Shown here one piece after another: positions 53,930 to 62,435 of a DNA stretch of 64,000 nucleotides. The notes under the pieces are model-generated. The model was given only the letters and a program-made list of their open reading frames with translations. It made no database searches and had not been told where the DNA came from. Each line of letters opens with the position of its first letter. The first letter of the stretch is position 1. The DNA comes from RUG100 sp963542695 (lineage in GTDB: Bacteria > Bacillota > Clostridia > Peptostreptococcales > Anaerovoracaceae). The DNA is taken from positions 1 to 64,000 of the forward strand of contig CAUTYX010000004.1 of assembly GCA_963542695.1 (NCBI GenBank), read 5' to 3'. Position numbers and translations under genes: made by a program.

Positions 53930-54190
53930 ATGTCCAGTAAAAAAGGAGTAGGTAGTTCCAAAAACGGTAGAGATAGTGAGTCGAAACGACTAGGAGTCAA
54001 AGCCGGAGACGGAAAATACGTAAGTGCAGGTACCATCATCATGAGACAGAGAGGAACCAAGATTCACCCGGGACTCAATGTTGGTAGAGGCGGAGATGAC
54101 ACCTTGTTTGCTAAGGTTGATGGCAGCGTTAAATTCGAAAGAGTTGGCAAGACCAAAAAACAGGTAAGTGTTTATCCACAAGAAGCATGA
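53930..54190 (+). CDS. rpmA: 50S ribosomal protein bL27
   Basis: The 86-residue protein begins MSSKKGVGSSKNGRDSESKRLG and is canonical to the end. In many Bacillota bL27 starts with a short leader (a LQFFA-type sequence) removed by the protease Prp, whose gene (ysxB) lies between rplU and rpmA. Here the mature-type N terminus is encoded directly and the Prp gene is absent from its usual place. AGGAGGT precedes the start. Confidence 0.96.
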   Translation: MSSKKGVGSSKNGRDSESKRLGVKAGDGKYVSAGTIIMRQRGTKIHPGLNVGRGGDDTLFAKVDGSVKFERVGKTKKQVSVYPQEA

Positions 54191-54199
54191 TTTCAAAGA

Positions 54200-54225
54200 C
54201 CCCTGTAGACACAGGGGCCTTATTT
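54200..54225 (+). terminator. Hairpin between rpmA and obgE
   Basis: A 7-bp stem cccctgt/acagggg (54200-54206 with 54211-54217) with a 4-nt loop is followed by cct-tattt. It may partly terminate the ribosomal operon, giving reduced readthrough into obgE. Confidence 0.65.
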
Positions 54226-54245
54226 CATCTAAATGGTAAAAATTT

Positions 54246-55535
54246 ATGTTTGTAGATAGAGCGAGAATATGGATTAAATCCGGAAAAGGTGGCGATGGAG
54301 CCGTTACTTTTAGAAGAGAGCCCTACGTGCCCGAAGGCGGCCCAGACGGCGGCGATGGAGGCAAAGGAGGAGACGTTATTTTCATGGCTGATCCTTCTCT
54401 TCGTACCTTGATGGATTTCAAATACAAAAAGAAATACCAGGCGGAAGCCGGGCAAAAGGGCATGCGCAAGAAAAAATTCGGTGCTGCTGGCAAAGACTTG
54501 GTTATCAAAGTTCCTCCCGGGACTATGGTTTATGATGAAGAAACCAACACATTGATGAAGGACCTGAAAGAGCCGGGAGATTCTTTTGTTGCAGCCAAAG
54601 GCGGTAAAGGCGGGAAGGGAAACGTACATTACAAGAGTTCTGTGCGCCAAGCCCCTAACTTTGCCGAAGCCGGCGAGGAAGCAAAAGAACGTGCCGTTAT
54701 TTTGGAATTGAAGTCCATTGCAGACGTGGGATTAGTGGGTTTTCCGAATGTTGGAAAGTCAACCCTGCTTTCTGTTTGCACCAAGGCAAATCCAAAGATT
54801 GCCAACTACCACTTTACCACCATTGCACCAAACCTGGGGGTGGTGGAAGTTTCCAATACGGATTTTGTTATGGCCGATATTGCCGGCATTATTGAAGGAG
54901 CTTCCGAAGGCGCCGGCATGGGATTTTACTTCCTGAAACACATTGAACGGACTCGTGTTCTCATTCATGTGGTGGATGTTTCCGGCAGCGAAGGTCGTAA
55001 TCCCATAGAAGATTTTGATAAAATCAATGCTGAGCTGGAAAAGTATTCGCCTGCTGTGGCCAGAAAACCACAGATTGTGGCGGCAAACAAAATTGACATT
55101 TGCGATGTGGATGATCCTTTATACTTGGAATTTAAAGAGTATGTGGAAGGCAAAGGCTACCGGGTATTCCCTATTTCAGCACCTATTAATATGGGAGTCA
55201 AAGAGTTGATGCAGGCGGCTGCAAAACTGCTGGCTGAAACAGAATTGGAAGACGATGATTTTGTGGAAACCTTCGATTTTGAAAAAGAAGATCAGGATCC
55301 GGATTTCCGTAAAATCCACGTGGGAAGAGGCCAAGACGGGGTCTATACATTGTCGGGAAAGCAGCTGAAAAAGATCTTTGATTCCACCAACTTTAACGAT
55401 ATGGGATCGCTGCGGTATTTGTACAAATACATTGAACGCAGTGGCGCCATGAAACAGCTTCGTAAAATCGGTCTGGAAGAAGGAGATACCATCCGTATAT
55501 TTGACTTTGAGTTTGAATACATTGATGAGTACTAA
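54246..55535 (+). CDS. obgE: GTPase Obg/CgtA
   Basis: This ribosome-associated GTPase acts in 50S assembly and growth control. The glycine-rich Obg fold occupies residues 1-158, followed by the G domain with GFPNVGKST, DIAGIIEGA and AANKIDICD. The C-terminal OCT domain is near 345-429, a domain found in Gram-positive members. It lies after rpmA in the common rplU-rpmA-obg order. The ribosome site is weak (ggtaaaaattt), suggesting modest translation. Confidence 0.95.
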   Translation: MFVDRARIWIKSGKGGDGAVTFRREPYVPEGGPDGGDGGKGGDVIFMADPSLRTLMDFKYKKKYQAEAGQKGMRKKKFGAAGKDLVIKVPPGTMVYDEETNTLMKDLKEPGDSFVAAKGGKGGKGNVHYKSSVRQAPNFAEAGEEAKERAVILELKSIADVGLVGFPNVGKSTLLSVCTKANPKIANYHFTTIAPNLGVVEVSNTDFVMADIAGIIEGASEGAGMGFYFLKHIERTRVLIHVVDVSGSEGRNPIEDFDKINAELEKYSPAVARKPQIVAANKIDICDVDDPLYLEFKEYVEGKGYRVFPISAPINMGVKELMQAAAKLLAETELEDDDFVETFDFEKEDQDPDFRKIHVGRGQDGVYTLSGKQLKKIFDSTNFNDMGSLRYLYKYIERSGAMKQLRKIGLEEGDTIRIFDFEFEYIDEY

Positions 55536-55550
55536 TGGATAACAATCGCT

Positions 55551-56129
55551 ATGAAGATACAATATCCGGATAACAAAGAGTGTTTGTCCATATTGCAAGA
55601 ATACGGAACACCATCACACGTCATTGGTCACTGTAAAGCGGTATCCATGGTGGCTGTTGCCGTTGCCAAAGCCTTAAATCAGCATGGCTTTTCCTTTGAT
55701 GTGGAGGTAATTCGCTTTGCCGGTATGCTCCATGACATTGCCAGAAAGAGCGAAGACCATCACATTGTGGGAGCCGAATATTTGCGGCAGCTGGGTTATG
55801 AGCAGGCGGCGATGATTGTTCGCGCCCATATGAAACATCCCATCGTGAAAAATATTTACGATTCCACGGAGACGGACATTATGTGTCTAGGCGATCGTAC
55901 CGTTTTAGAAAGTCAGTATGTGGGCATTGATCTTCGTATGGAATATATTATTAACAAAGCGCGCAAATTTGTTGATGGCGATATTTCCAAGGTGGAAGCC
56001 TCCATTCGTAAAAATTTTCAGCAGCTAAAAGATTACGTTGCTTCCATCGAGAATATTATCGGTATGCCTATGGACCGGCTGGTTGCCAATGCACAGCAGG
56101 AGGCAGAAAAAGCGGAAATTACTGTTTAG
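55551..56129 (+). CDS. HD-domain phosphohydrolase-like protein
   Basis: The 192-residue protein has an HD fold: HVIGHCKAVSMVAVAVAKAL, AGMLHDIARKSEDHHIVGAEYLR (the HD pair) and MIVRAHMKH. Such enzymes are metal-dependent phosphohydrolases acting on nucleotides or phosphorylated signals. In other Bacillota the obg region carries yqeK, an HD hydrolase, but this sequence does not obviously match that family. It is 15 bp after obgE and has a weak ribosome site. Confidence 0.78.
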   Translation: MKIQYPDNKECLSILQEYGTPSHVIGHCKAVSMVAVAVAKALNQHGFSFDVEVIRFAGMLHDIARKSEDHHIVGAEYLRQLGYEQAAMIVRAHMKHPIVKNIYDSTETDIMCLGDRTVLESQYVGIDLRMEYIINKARKFVDGDISKVEASIRKNFQQLKDYVASIENIIGMPMDRLVANAQQEAEKAEITV

Positions 56130-56167
56130 TAATACAAAAATGTTGTAAATACATATACGTGTGAAAC

Positions 56168-58048
56168 ATGAATAGAAACGAAATACACAAGCGGCTTTCG
56201 CATCTTCTCATGAAGGTCGAAAAGCCGGGTCGCTACATTGGCGGCGAATTTAATCAAGTATACAAAGAGCCGGACCTGACACCTGTCAGGTTTGCTTTTG
56301 CCTTTGCCGATTTATATGAAATTGGTATGAGTTACGTAGGGCTGCAGATTATCTATAACCTGTTAAACCAGGAAGAAGGCATTGCCTGCGAGCGTGTTTT
56401 TGCACCGGGAAAAGATATGGAAGAGCTGATGCGACAGGAAAATGTACCTCTTTTTACCCTGGAGACAACCAGCGATATTAAGGAGTTTGATTTCTTTGCC
56501 TTTACTCTGCAATATGAAATGGCCTATACCAATATCCTAAACATGTTGGATTTGGCAGAAATTCCTTTTCATAGCGAAGATCGTGGCGAAGAGTACCCTA
56601 TTATTTGTGGTGGTGGTCCTTGTGCCTACAACCCGGAGCCGTTGGCGCCATTCTTTGATCTGTTTATGATTGGCGATGGGGAAGACATCTTGCCGCAGCT
56701 TTGTCATTTGAAAAAAGAAACCTCCGGCAAGCGAGAGTTTTTGGAAAAAGCGGCAACCCTGCGAGGGGTTTATGTGCCTGCATTTTACGATGTAACATAC
56801 AACGACGATGGCACTGTCAAGGCGTATACAAAAAACTTTCAAGGAGCACCGGATGTAGTAACACGGCAAATCGTAAGTAATTTGGAAGAAGCTGCTTTTC
56901 CGGAAGAACCTTTGGTTCCTCTCATTGAAACGACCCAAGACCGGGCCGTCGTAGAAACCTTTAGGGGCTGTACCCGTGGTTGTCGCTTTTGCCAGGCCGG
57001 CATGATATATCGTCCAATTAGGGAAAGGACGGCAGGGAAAGTCAATCAACTAGCCACAGCCCAACTTGCAAACACCGGTCACGAAGAATTGTCACTTCTT
57101 AGTTTGTCCACATCGGATCACTCTCAGTTTAAGGAGATGGCCGTGGGGCTTCTTGAAACTTGCAGCGCCAGGGATATTTCCCTGTCTTTGCCCAGTTTGC
57201 GGCTGGATTCCTTTAGTTTTGATGTGCTGAATGAAATTCAAAAGTATAAGAAAAGCGGGCTGACCTTTGCACCGGAGGCCGGCACCCAAAGAATGCGGGA
57301 TGTTATTAACAAGAACATTACCGAAGATGATATTTACAGTGCTATGAGGCAGGCTATTGAGCTTGGCTGGAAAAAGATAAAACTGTATTTTATGATGGGC
57401 CTGCCGGGAGAAACTCTGGAGGATTTGGCCGGTATTGCGGACATTGCTAAAAAAATCATGGATATAAATTATGAGGTAAATGGTCGAAAAGGTGGGCGTT
57501 TTACCGTTACAGTCAGCGTTTCCAATTTTGTACCAAAGCCCTTTACGCCGTTTCAATGGGTGTCTCAGGATCGGGATTTTTACGAAAAGCACAATCTCCT
57601 TCGGGAGCAGCTAAAGAAAATCAAGGGGGTACAATTCCACTATCACGACAGCCCTGTCAGTACTTTGGAGGCTATCTTTGCCCGTGGAGACCGCAGGACC
57701 GCTAATTTGCTGGAAACAGCCGTAAGGAAAGGATGCACCTTTGATAGCTGGAGTGAGCAGTTTAAGTGGGATTTATGGCAGGAAGCCATAGTGGAAACCG
57801 GTACAGATGTTGCTTTTTATACTACACGACAACGATCTCTTACAGAAGTTTTCCCCTGGGATATCATTAACTGTGGTGTTACCAAGGAATATTTTAAGAG
57901 AGAATACCAAAAGGCCATGGATGCCGTTACAACACCGGATTGCCGGGAAGGGTGTACAGGTTGTGGCATGAATCGATATACCGTCTGTCAGTTTGATGGC
58001 ATCAATAAAAAGAAACGGGAAAAGGAGATTGGTTGTGAGTGTATATGA
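56168..58048 (+). CDS. B12-binding-type radical SAM protein (TIGR03960-like)
   Basis: The 626-residue protein has an N-terminal B12-binding-like region (ADLYEIGMSYVGLQIIYNLLNQ). The radical SAM core carries C268-x3-C272-x2-C275 in FRGCTRGCRFCQAG. Further sections match the family (TFAPEAGTQRMRDVINKN, KLYFMMGLPGET), with a Cys-rich C terminus (CREGCTGCGMNRYTVC). It is nearly always paired with the gene downstream. I believe the function is not established; tRNA or ribosomal modification has been suggested for relatives. Its end overlaps the partner by 14 bp. Confidence 0.9.
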   Translation: MNRNEIHKRLSHLLMKVEKPGRYIGGEFNQVYKEPDLTPVRFAFAFADLYEIGMSYVGLQIIYNLLNQEEGIACERVFAPGKDMEELMRQENVPLFTLETTSDIKEFDFFAFTLQYEMAYTNILNMLDLAEIPFHSEDRGEEYPIICGGGPCAYNPEPLAPFFDLFMIGDGEDILPQLCHLKKETSGKREFLEKAATLRGVYVPAFYDVTYNDDGTVKAYTKNFQGAPDVVTRQIVSNLEEAAFPEEPLVPLIETTQDRAVVETFRGCTRGCRFCQAGMIYRPIRERTAGKVNQLATAQLANTGHEELSLLSLSTSDHSQFKEMAVGLLETCSARDISLSLPSLRLDSFSFDVLNEIQKYKKSGLTFAPEAGTQRMRDVINKNITEDDIYSAMRQAIELGWKKIKLYFMMGLPGETLEDLAGIADIAKKIMDINYEVNGRKGGRFTVTVSVSNFVPKPFTPFQWVSQDRDFYEKHNLLREQLKKIKGVQFHYHDSPVSTLEAIFARGDRRTANLLETAVRKGCTFDSWSEQFKWDLWQEAIVETGTDVAFYTTRQRSLTEVFPWDIINCGVTKEYFKREYQKAMDAVTTPDCREGCTGCGMNRYTVCQFDGINKKKREKEIGCECI

Positions 58049-58730
58049 GATTCAATTTTCCAAAGAAGGCCGGCTAAAATATATTTCTCATCTGGATATG
58101 ATGCGGCTTTTTCGCCGTGCCTTTAAACGTGCAGGGTTGGATTTGGTGTATTCCAACGGTTTCAATCCGCATCCTAAAATCAGCTTGGCGGTACCTTTAC
58201 CGCTAGGGTTTACTTCTGTTGCGGAAATGATGGATGTAGAGACCATCGCGGATTATGCACCGGAAGTTTTACAAGAAAAGCTGCAAGAGAAAATGCCTCA
58301 AGGAATCGGCATTATCAACTGTATTCGCGCTGACCGACAGCATAAGAAAAATTTGGCGGCCCGGTGCACCAAAGCCAAATACGCTATTTCTTTGGAGGGT
58401 GAGAAACCACTGGATACATTGATTTCTCCGGAAGATGGTTCCCGGTTTCTTGCTCTTGATGAGATACTTATTGAAAAATGGCAAAAAAAGAAAAAATCGT
58501 ATCGCCAGATTAATGTCCGCCATATGATTCATCAGTTTACGTTAGTTCCTGTGGCGAACGGAGATGGATCAGTTTACTGTAATGTATTCATATCTACCGT
58601 TTTAGATGCCGGAAGCCAGTCCAACCTGAATCCGCAACTGCTGATTGATGCATTTCTTGCTTGGAAAGGTCTTGACGAAAAAAACATAAACGTTGAAATT
58701 CAGAGACAAAATCTATATTTTGAAGAATAA
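58035..58730 (+). CDS. TIGR03936-like radical SAM-associated protein (DUF2344)
   Basis: The 231-residue partner of the radical SAM gene above. It shows FSKEGRLKYISHLDMMRLFRRAFKRA and SNGFNPHPKISLAVPLPLG, the family signatures. It presumably supplies substrate recognition for the radical SAM enzyme. GTG 58035 follows AAAGGAG with 7-base spacing and is preferred over starts farther upstream inside the partner gene. Some genomes fuse the two proteins. Confidence 0.9.
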   Translation: MSVYEIQFSKEGRLKYISHLDMMRLFRRAFKRAGLDLVYSNGFNPHPKISLAVPLPLGFTSVAEMMDVETIADYAPEVLQEKLQEKMPQGIGIINCIRADRQHKKNLAARCTKAKYAISLEGEKPLDTLISPEDGSRFLALDEILIEKWQKKKKSYRQINVRHMIHQFTLVPVANGDGSVYCNVFISTVLDAGSQSNLNPQLLIDAFLAWKGLDEKNINVEIQRQNLYFEE

Positions 58731-58762
58731 AAGAAGTAACAAGTTTTTGAAATTGGTAAAAT

Positions 58763-58792
58763 TTGACATTTCGTCTTCCTTCCCGTTATGAT
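58763..58792 (+). promoter_or_regulatory. Promoter of the ComEA-like gene
   Basis: TTGACA (58763-58768) and TATGAT (58787-58792), 18 bp apart. The upstream ATG at 58788 lies inside the -10, which rules it out as the start codon. Confidence 0.75.
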
Positions 58793-58820
58793 AGTACCAA
58801 AGGGAAGGGAGGCGTTTTTT

Positions 58821-59510
58821 GTGAATGTGAATAAGATTAGAGAGTATATGCTGGAAAATAAAACCAAAACGGCAAAAATAGGAGTGATTGCCATAGTCCT
58901 TTTAGCTGCTGTATTGGTATTTTTCTTTCAGACCGGCAACGTGGAGCCTATTCCGGTGAAAGGAGATCAGGTTACGGCATCGCAGTCTGTTTCTAAAAAT
59001 GATGGTTCTGCCGCAGAGACAGATGGAAAAGGAACATCGGAAAAAGATTCATCCCAAAAGGATAGTGATACGGTGGTTGTGGATATTGACGGTCAGGTGG
59101 TGGCACCACAAGTTGTTGAATTGCCAAAGAAAAGCCGGATTTCCGATGCCATTTATGCTGCCGGTGGTCTAACAAAGAAAGCGGATGTTTCTACTATAAA
59201 TCGGGCAAAAATTTTAACCGATGGAGAAAAGATATATATTCCTGCCAAAGGAGAGCAGATAGATGGTACCCGGCAAGGTGAGGAAACAACCGGCAACAGT
59301 AATGATGCATCCGGTAGCAATGGGAAAATCAACATCAATACAGCCTCCGGCAGCCAACTACAGGAAATTACCGGTGTAGGACCGGCTACGGCAGAAAAAA
59401 TTATTTCCTATCGGCAAAAGACACTATTTAAAAATATTGAAGAATTAAAAAATGTCAACGGCATTGGTGATAAGACTTTTGAAAAGATGAAAGAGCAGGT
59501 GACCATATAG
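58821..59510 (+). CDS. comEA: ComEA-like secreted helix-hairpin-helix protein
   Basis: The 229-residue protein has an N-terminal membrane anchor (IGVIAIVLLAAVLVFFF), a Ser/Lys/Asp-rich linker and a SLBB-like segment (VDIDGQVVAPQVVEL then SDAIYAAGGLT). The C-terminal helix-hairpin-helix pair has NINTASGSQLQEITGVGPATAEKI and LKNVNGIGDKTFEKM. ComEA binds double-stranded DNA outside the membrane during competence. No comEB or comEC follows, so an uptake role is not assured. The GTG start follows AAGGGAGG. Confidence 0.85.
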   Translation: MNVNKIREYMLENKTKTAKIGVIAIVLLAAVLVFFFQTGNVEPIPVKGDQVTASQSVSKNDGSAAETDGKGTSEKDSSQKDSDTVVVDIDGQVVAPQVVELPKKSRISDAIYAAGGLTKKADVSTINRAKILTDGEKIYIPAKGEQIDGTRQGEETTGNSNDASGSNGKININTASGSQLQEITGVGPATAEKIISYRQKTLFKNIEELKNVNGIGDKTFEKMKEQVTI

Positions 59511-59520
59511 GGATATTTTG

Positions 59521-59550
59521 TTGACAATTGGGCGTTTTCACATATATGAT
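59521..59550 (+). promoter_or_regulatory. Promoter of the YnzC-like gene
   Basis: TTGACA (59521-59526) and TATGAT (59545-59550), 18 bp apart, 45 bp before the start codon at 59596. Confidence 0.75.
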
Positions 59551-59595
59551 AGTAGTTAGCCGCTTTTTTCGGCCGGAGGTATAAAGGAGTATCGT

Positions 59596-59817
59596 ATGAT
59601 TACCAAGGAAAAAATCGCCCGTATCAACCAGCTTGCTGCAAAGAAAAAAAGTGAGGAAGGGTTGACTGCTGCGGAAGAAAAGGAACGCAAACAATTGCAC
59701 AAGGAATACATTGCTTCTATTCGCAGCAACGTGAAAGATCAGCTGAAAAGAGTCAAGTTTGTAGAAGATTTAACCGAAGAAGAAAAACAGAAATATTTGC
59801 AAAAGGATAAACAGTAA
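59596..59817 (+). CDS. YnzC/UPF0291 (DUF896) family protein
   Basis: The 73-residue protein matches DUF896 (RINQLAAKKKSEEGLTAAE and ERKQLHKEYIASIRSNVKDQL). Bacillus YnzC is a small helical protein associated with the SOS-linked yneA operon, with an unclear role. It has its own promoter, and no LexA box is evident there. AAAGGAG lies upstream of ATG. Confidence 0.88.
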   Translation: MITKEKIARINQLAAKKKSEEGLTAAEEKERKQLHKEYIASIRSNVKDQLKRVKFVEDLTEEEKQKYLQKDKQ

Positions 59818-59843
59818 CTTGGTGTTTCATATTTATATACAGG

Positions 59844-59852
59844 TGGTATAAC
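59844..59852 (+). promoter_or_regulatory. Extended -10 before nifS
   Basis: TG at 59844 then TATAAC at 59847-59852, 40 bp before the nifS start. The weak -35 makes the assignment tentative. Confidence 0.5.
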
Positions 59853-59891
59853 ATCGTTAGATTAGAAAACACAAAGGAGTTTATATATAGT

Positions 59892-61064
59892 ATGAAGCAG
59901 ATATATCTAGATTATGCAGCTACAACACCGGTAAAAGACGAAGTTCTTCAGGAAATGATGCCGTATTTTACCAAACAATATGGAAATCCTTCCAGCTTGT
60001 ACGACATAGGTGCTGCATCAAAAGAAGCCATCGACAAGGCTAGAGGACAGGTGGCCAGTCTTATAAATAGTAATCCTTCCGAAATATTTTTCACTTCCGG
60101 AGGAACAGAAAGTGACAACTGGACACTCTTTGGTGTTACCGATGCACTAAAGAAAAAAGGAAACCATATTATTACAACGGAAATTGAACACCATGCCATT
60201 TTGCATTCTTGCAAATATTTGGAAAGCCACGGTATCGATGTAACCTATTTACCGGTTGATAAAGAAGGCTTTGTTCGTTCTGAAGATTTGGAAGCAGCCA
60301 TCACCGACAAAACAGTTCTTGTTTCCATTATGTATATCAATAACGAAGTTGGCACTATGGAGCCGATTAAGGAACTGGCAGCCATCGCTCACAAACATGG
60401 TGTTTTGTTTCACACTGATGCGGTGCAGGCGGTTGGCAATGTGCCTTGCGATGTAAAAGAGTTGGATGTTGACTTTTTGTCCATATCTTCCCACAAGATT
60501 TACGGTCCAAAGGGAGTCGGTGCACTCTATATTAAGAAAGGTTCCAAGATTAGCACGTATCTTCACGGCGGTGCCCAGGAAAATAAACATCGTGCCGGTA
60601 CTGAAAATTTACCGGGGATTGTTGGGTTTGGAAAAGCAGCCTCTATGGCGCAGGAACATTTCCGGAATCATGTAGAGCATCTTAGCACACTTCGGAACCA
60701 TTTTATCGATCGGATAACCAATGAGGTGGAGGATGTCTTTGTCAATGGATCCATGGAAGCACGTCATCCGGGCAATGCCAGCATCACCTTTGAATATATT
60801 GAAGGGGAATCAATTCTTCTGTTGCTGAACCAGCTGGAAGTATATGTTTCTACCGGTTCTGCCTGCAGCAGTGCCAGCTTGACCCCCAGTCACGTGTTAA
60901 CGGCTCTGGGTGTGCCTTGGGAGATGATTCACGGCACGGTTCGTTTCTCCTTTGGGGATATGACAACTATGGAAGATGTTGATTTCGTTGTTGATAATTT
61001 GAAAGAAATTGTTGCCAAACTAAGAGAAATCTCAGCTGTCAACAGTAAGGAAGGATGGAAATAA
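59892..61064 (+). CDS. nifS: Cysteine desulfurase (NifS/IscS)
   Basis: This PLP enzyme removes sulfur from cysteine for iron-sulfur cluster assembly. It has YLDYAATTPV, NNEVGTMEPI, HTDAVQAVGN and the PLP lysine in ISSHKIYGPKG near residue 202. The persulfide cysteine is C325 in TGSACSSASLTPSHVL. The 390-residue length is normal. The next gene encodes IscU and starts 3 bp after its stop. No iscR regulator or iscA is visible, typical of the minimal ISC pair in Clostridia. Confidence 0.95.
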   Translation: MKQIYLDYAATTPVKDEVLQEMMPYFTKQYGNPSSLYDIGAASKEAIDKARGQVASLINSNPSEIFFTSGGTESDNWTLFGVTDALKKKGNHIITTEIEHHAILHSCKYLESHGIDVTYLPVDKEGFVRSEDLEAAITDKTVLVSIMYINNEVGTMEPIKELAAIAHKHGVLFHTDAVQAVGNVPCDVKELDVDFLSISSHKIYGPKGVGALYIKKGSKISTYLHGGAQENKHRAGTENLPGIVGFGKAASMAQEHFRNHVEHLSTLRNHFIDRITNEVEDVFVNGSMEARHPGNASITFEYIEGESILLLLNQLEVYVSTGSACSSASLTPSHVLTALGVPWEMIHGTVRFSFGDMTTMEDVDFVVDNLKEIVAKLREISAVNSKEGWK

Positions 61065-61066
61065 CA

Positions 61067-61525
61067 ATGGCAATGTATAATGATAAAGTAATGGATCACT
61101 TCATGAATCCACATAATGTAGGGGAAATTGAAAACGCTGACGGAGAAGGCATCTATGGAAGCCCGGTCTGTGGCGATATGATGAAAATGACAATCAATGT
61201 AGATGAAAACGATATTATCACCGACTGCAAATTCAAGACCTTTGGTTGTGGTAGTGCTATCGCCAGCTCTTCTGTTGCTACGGATATGATTATTGGCATG
61301 ACAGTAGACGAAGCATTGGCTCTCACCAACAAACAGATTATTGATGAGTTGGGTGGATTGCCGGCAGTAAAAGTACACTGCAGCGTTTTGGCTGACCAAG
61401 CCATTAAATCTGCCATTTACGATTACGCACAGAAAACAGGCAAAACCTACAAAGGCTTGGAAGGATTCGATCCAAACGCCGAAGAAGATGATCATGGCGA
61501 AGAAATGGATCACGAAAGAATCTAG
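61067..61525 (+). CDS. iscU: Iron-sulfur cluster scaffold IscU/NifU
   Basis: The scaffold receives sulfur from NifS. Its three cluster cysteines lie in YGSPVCGDMMKM, FGCGSAIASS and VKVHCSVLADQAI. The usual 125-130 residues are followed by an Asp/Glu/His-rich tail (PNAEEDDHGEEMDHERI) that is longer than usual and might bind metal. The start is uncertain: ATG 61067 (152 residues), ATG 61055 and ATG 61073 are all in frame. GGAAGG at 61049-61054 favours 61067. Confidence 0.93.
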   Translation: MAMYNDKVMDHFMNPHNVGEIENADGEGIYGSPVCGDMMKMTINVDENDIITDCKFKTFGCGSAIASSSVATDMIIGMTVDEALALTNKQIIDELGGLPAVKVHCSVLADQAIKSAIYDYAQKTGKTYKGLEGFDPNAEEDDHGEEMDHERI

Positions 61526-61585
61526 GTTTATTTAATGAGACAATCAGATTAAATAGATTCTGCGACAAATCCCTATGTTGAATCA

Positions 61586-61614
61586 CCTCTGCTCTTATGG
61601 AGCAGGGGTTTTCT
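61586..61614 (+). terminator. Terminator after iscU
   Basis: A 9-bp stem with one G-U (cctctgctc 61586-61594 with gagcagggg 61600-61608), a 5-nt loop, then ttttct. It ends the nifS-iscU unit. Confidence 0.8.
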
Positions 61615-61668
61615 GTTTCAAGGGAAAGTTAAATGGAAATCAAGCGATTATAAAAAGAACAAAATTTG

Positions 61669-61677
61669 TGCTATACT
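61669..61677 (+). promoter_or_regulatory. Extended -10 before the response regulator
   Basis: TG at 61669-61670 followed by TATACT at 61672-61677. Spacing to the start codon at 61734 is 56 bp. Confidence 0.5.
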
Positions 61678-61733
61678 CTACTAGAAAATTATTGCAATCA
61701 GATATATTTGGGATAGGACAACATAGGGTAGTA

Positions 61734-62435
61734 ATGAAAATTTTACTTGTAGAAGACGATAATACCATCGTAAGAGTATTAACCGGTGAGTTAGAAAAGT
61801 GGGGATATGAGGTTTTATCTATAAAGGATTTTAACAGCGTTACAGAAGCTTTTCGGGAATACAAACCGCAACTGGTATTGCTGGATATTGTGCTTCCTGC
61901 ATACAATGGGTATTACTGGAGCCAGGAAATCAGAAAAATATCCACTGTACCCATTATGTTTATTTCTTCTAAATCAGAAAATATTGATATTGTAATGGCT
62001 ATGCAGTTTGGCGGTGATGATTATATTACAAAACCACTAAATATGGATGTGCTGGTGGCAAAAATTCAGGCATTGTTACGGAGAAGTTACAATTTTACTA
62101 ATGAAATTGAATACCTGAAATTTGACAAAGTACAACTCTATCTTTCTGATAATAAAATCGAAAACAATGGTAAGATAGCAGAGCTTACGAAAACCGAATT
62201 ATTGATTTTAGAATCTTTGTTTAAAAAGCAAGGTGCAGTTGCAAAACATGAAGAAATTATGGATCGTTGTTGGCAAAGTGATAATTTTATTGATGATAAC
62301 ACTTTAGCTGTAAATATGTCACGGCTACGGAAAAAACTTCACCAAATTGACTTGAAGGAATTTATTAAAACGAAAAAAGGAATTGGATATTACTTAGAAG
62401 AGCAACAGAAATCTGAAATGACGAAAGAAATATGA
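61734..62435 (+). CDS. OmpR-type response regulator (BceR-like)
   Basis: The receiver domain (residues 1-115) contains VEDDNTIV, the phosphorylated aspartate in VLLDIVLPAYNG and the conserved lysine in YITKPLN. A winged-helix output domain follows (about 130-228; LTKTELLILESLF, NTLAVNMSRLRKKL). The 233-residue length and the adjacent short histidine kinase plus ABC transporter match Bce-type modules that sense and expel peptide antibiotics. ATG 61734 is preferred over the longer reading because the receiver begins exactly there. Confidence 0.92.
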   Translation: MKILLVEDDNTIVRVLTGELEKWGYEVLSIKDFNSVTEAFREYKPQLVLLDIVLPAYNGYYWSQEIRKISTVPIMFISSKSENIDIVMAMQFGGDDYITKPLNMDVLVAKIQALLRRSYNFTNEIEYLKFDKVQLYLSDNKIENNGKIAELTKTELLILESLFKKQGAVAKHEEIMDRCWQSDNFIDDNTLAVNMSRLRKKLHQIDLKEFIKTKKGIGYYLEEQQKSEMTKEI

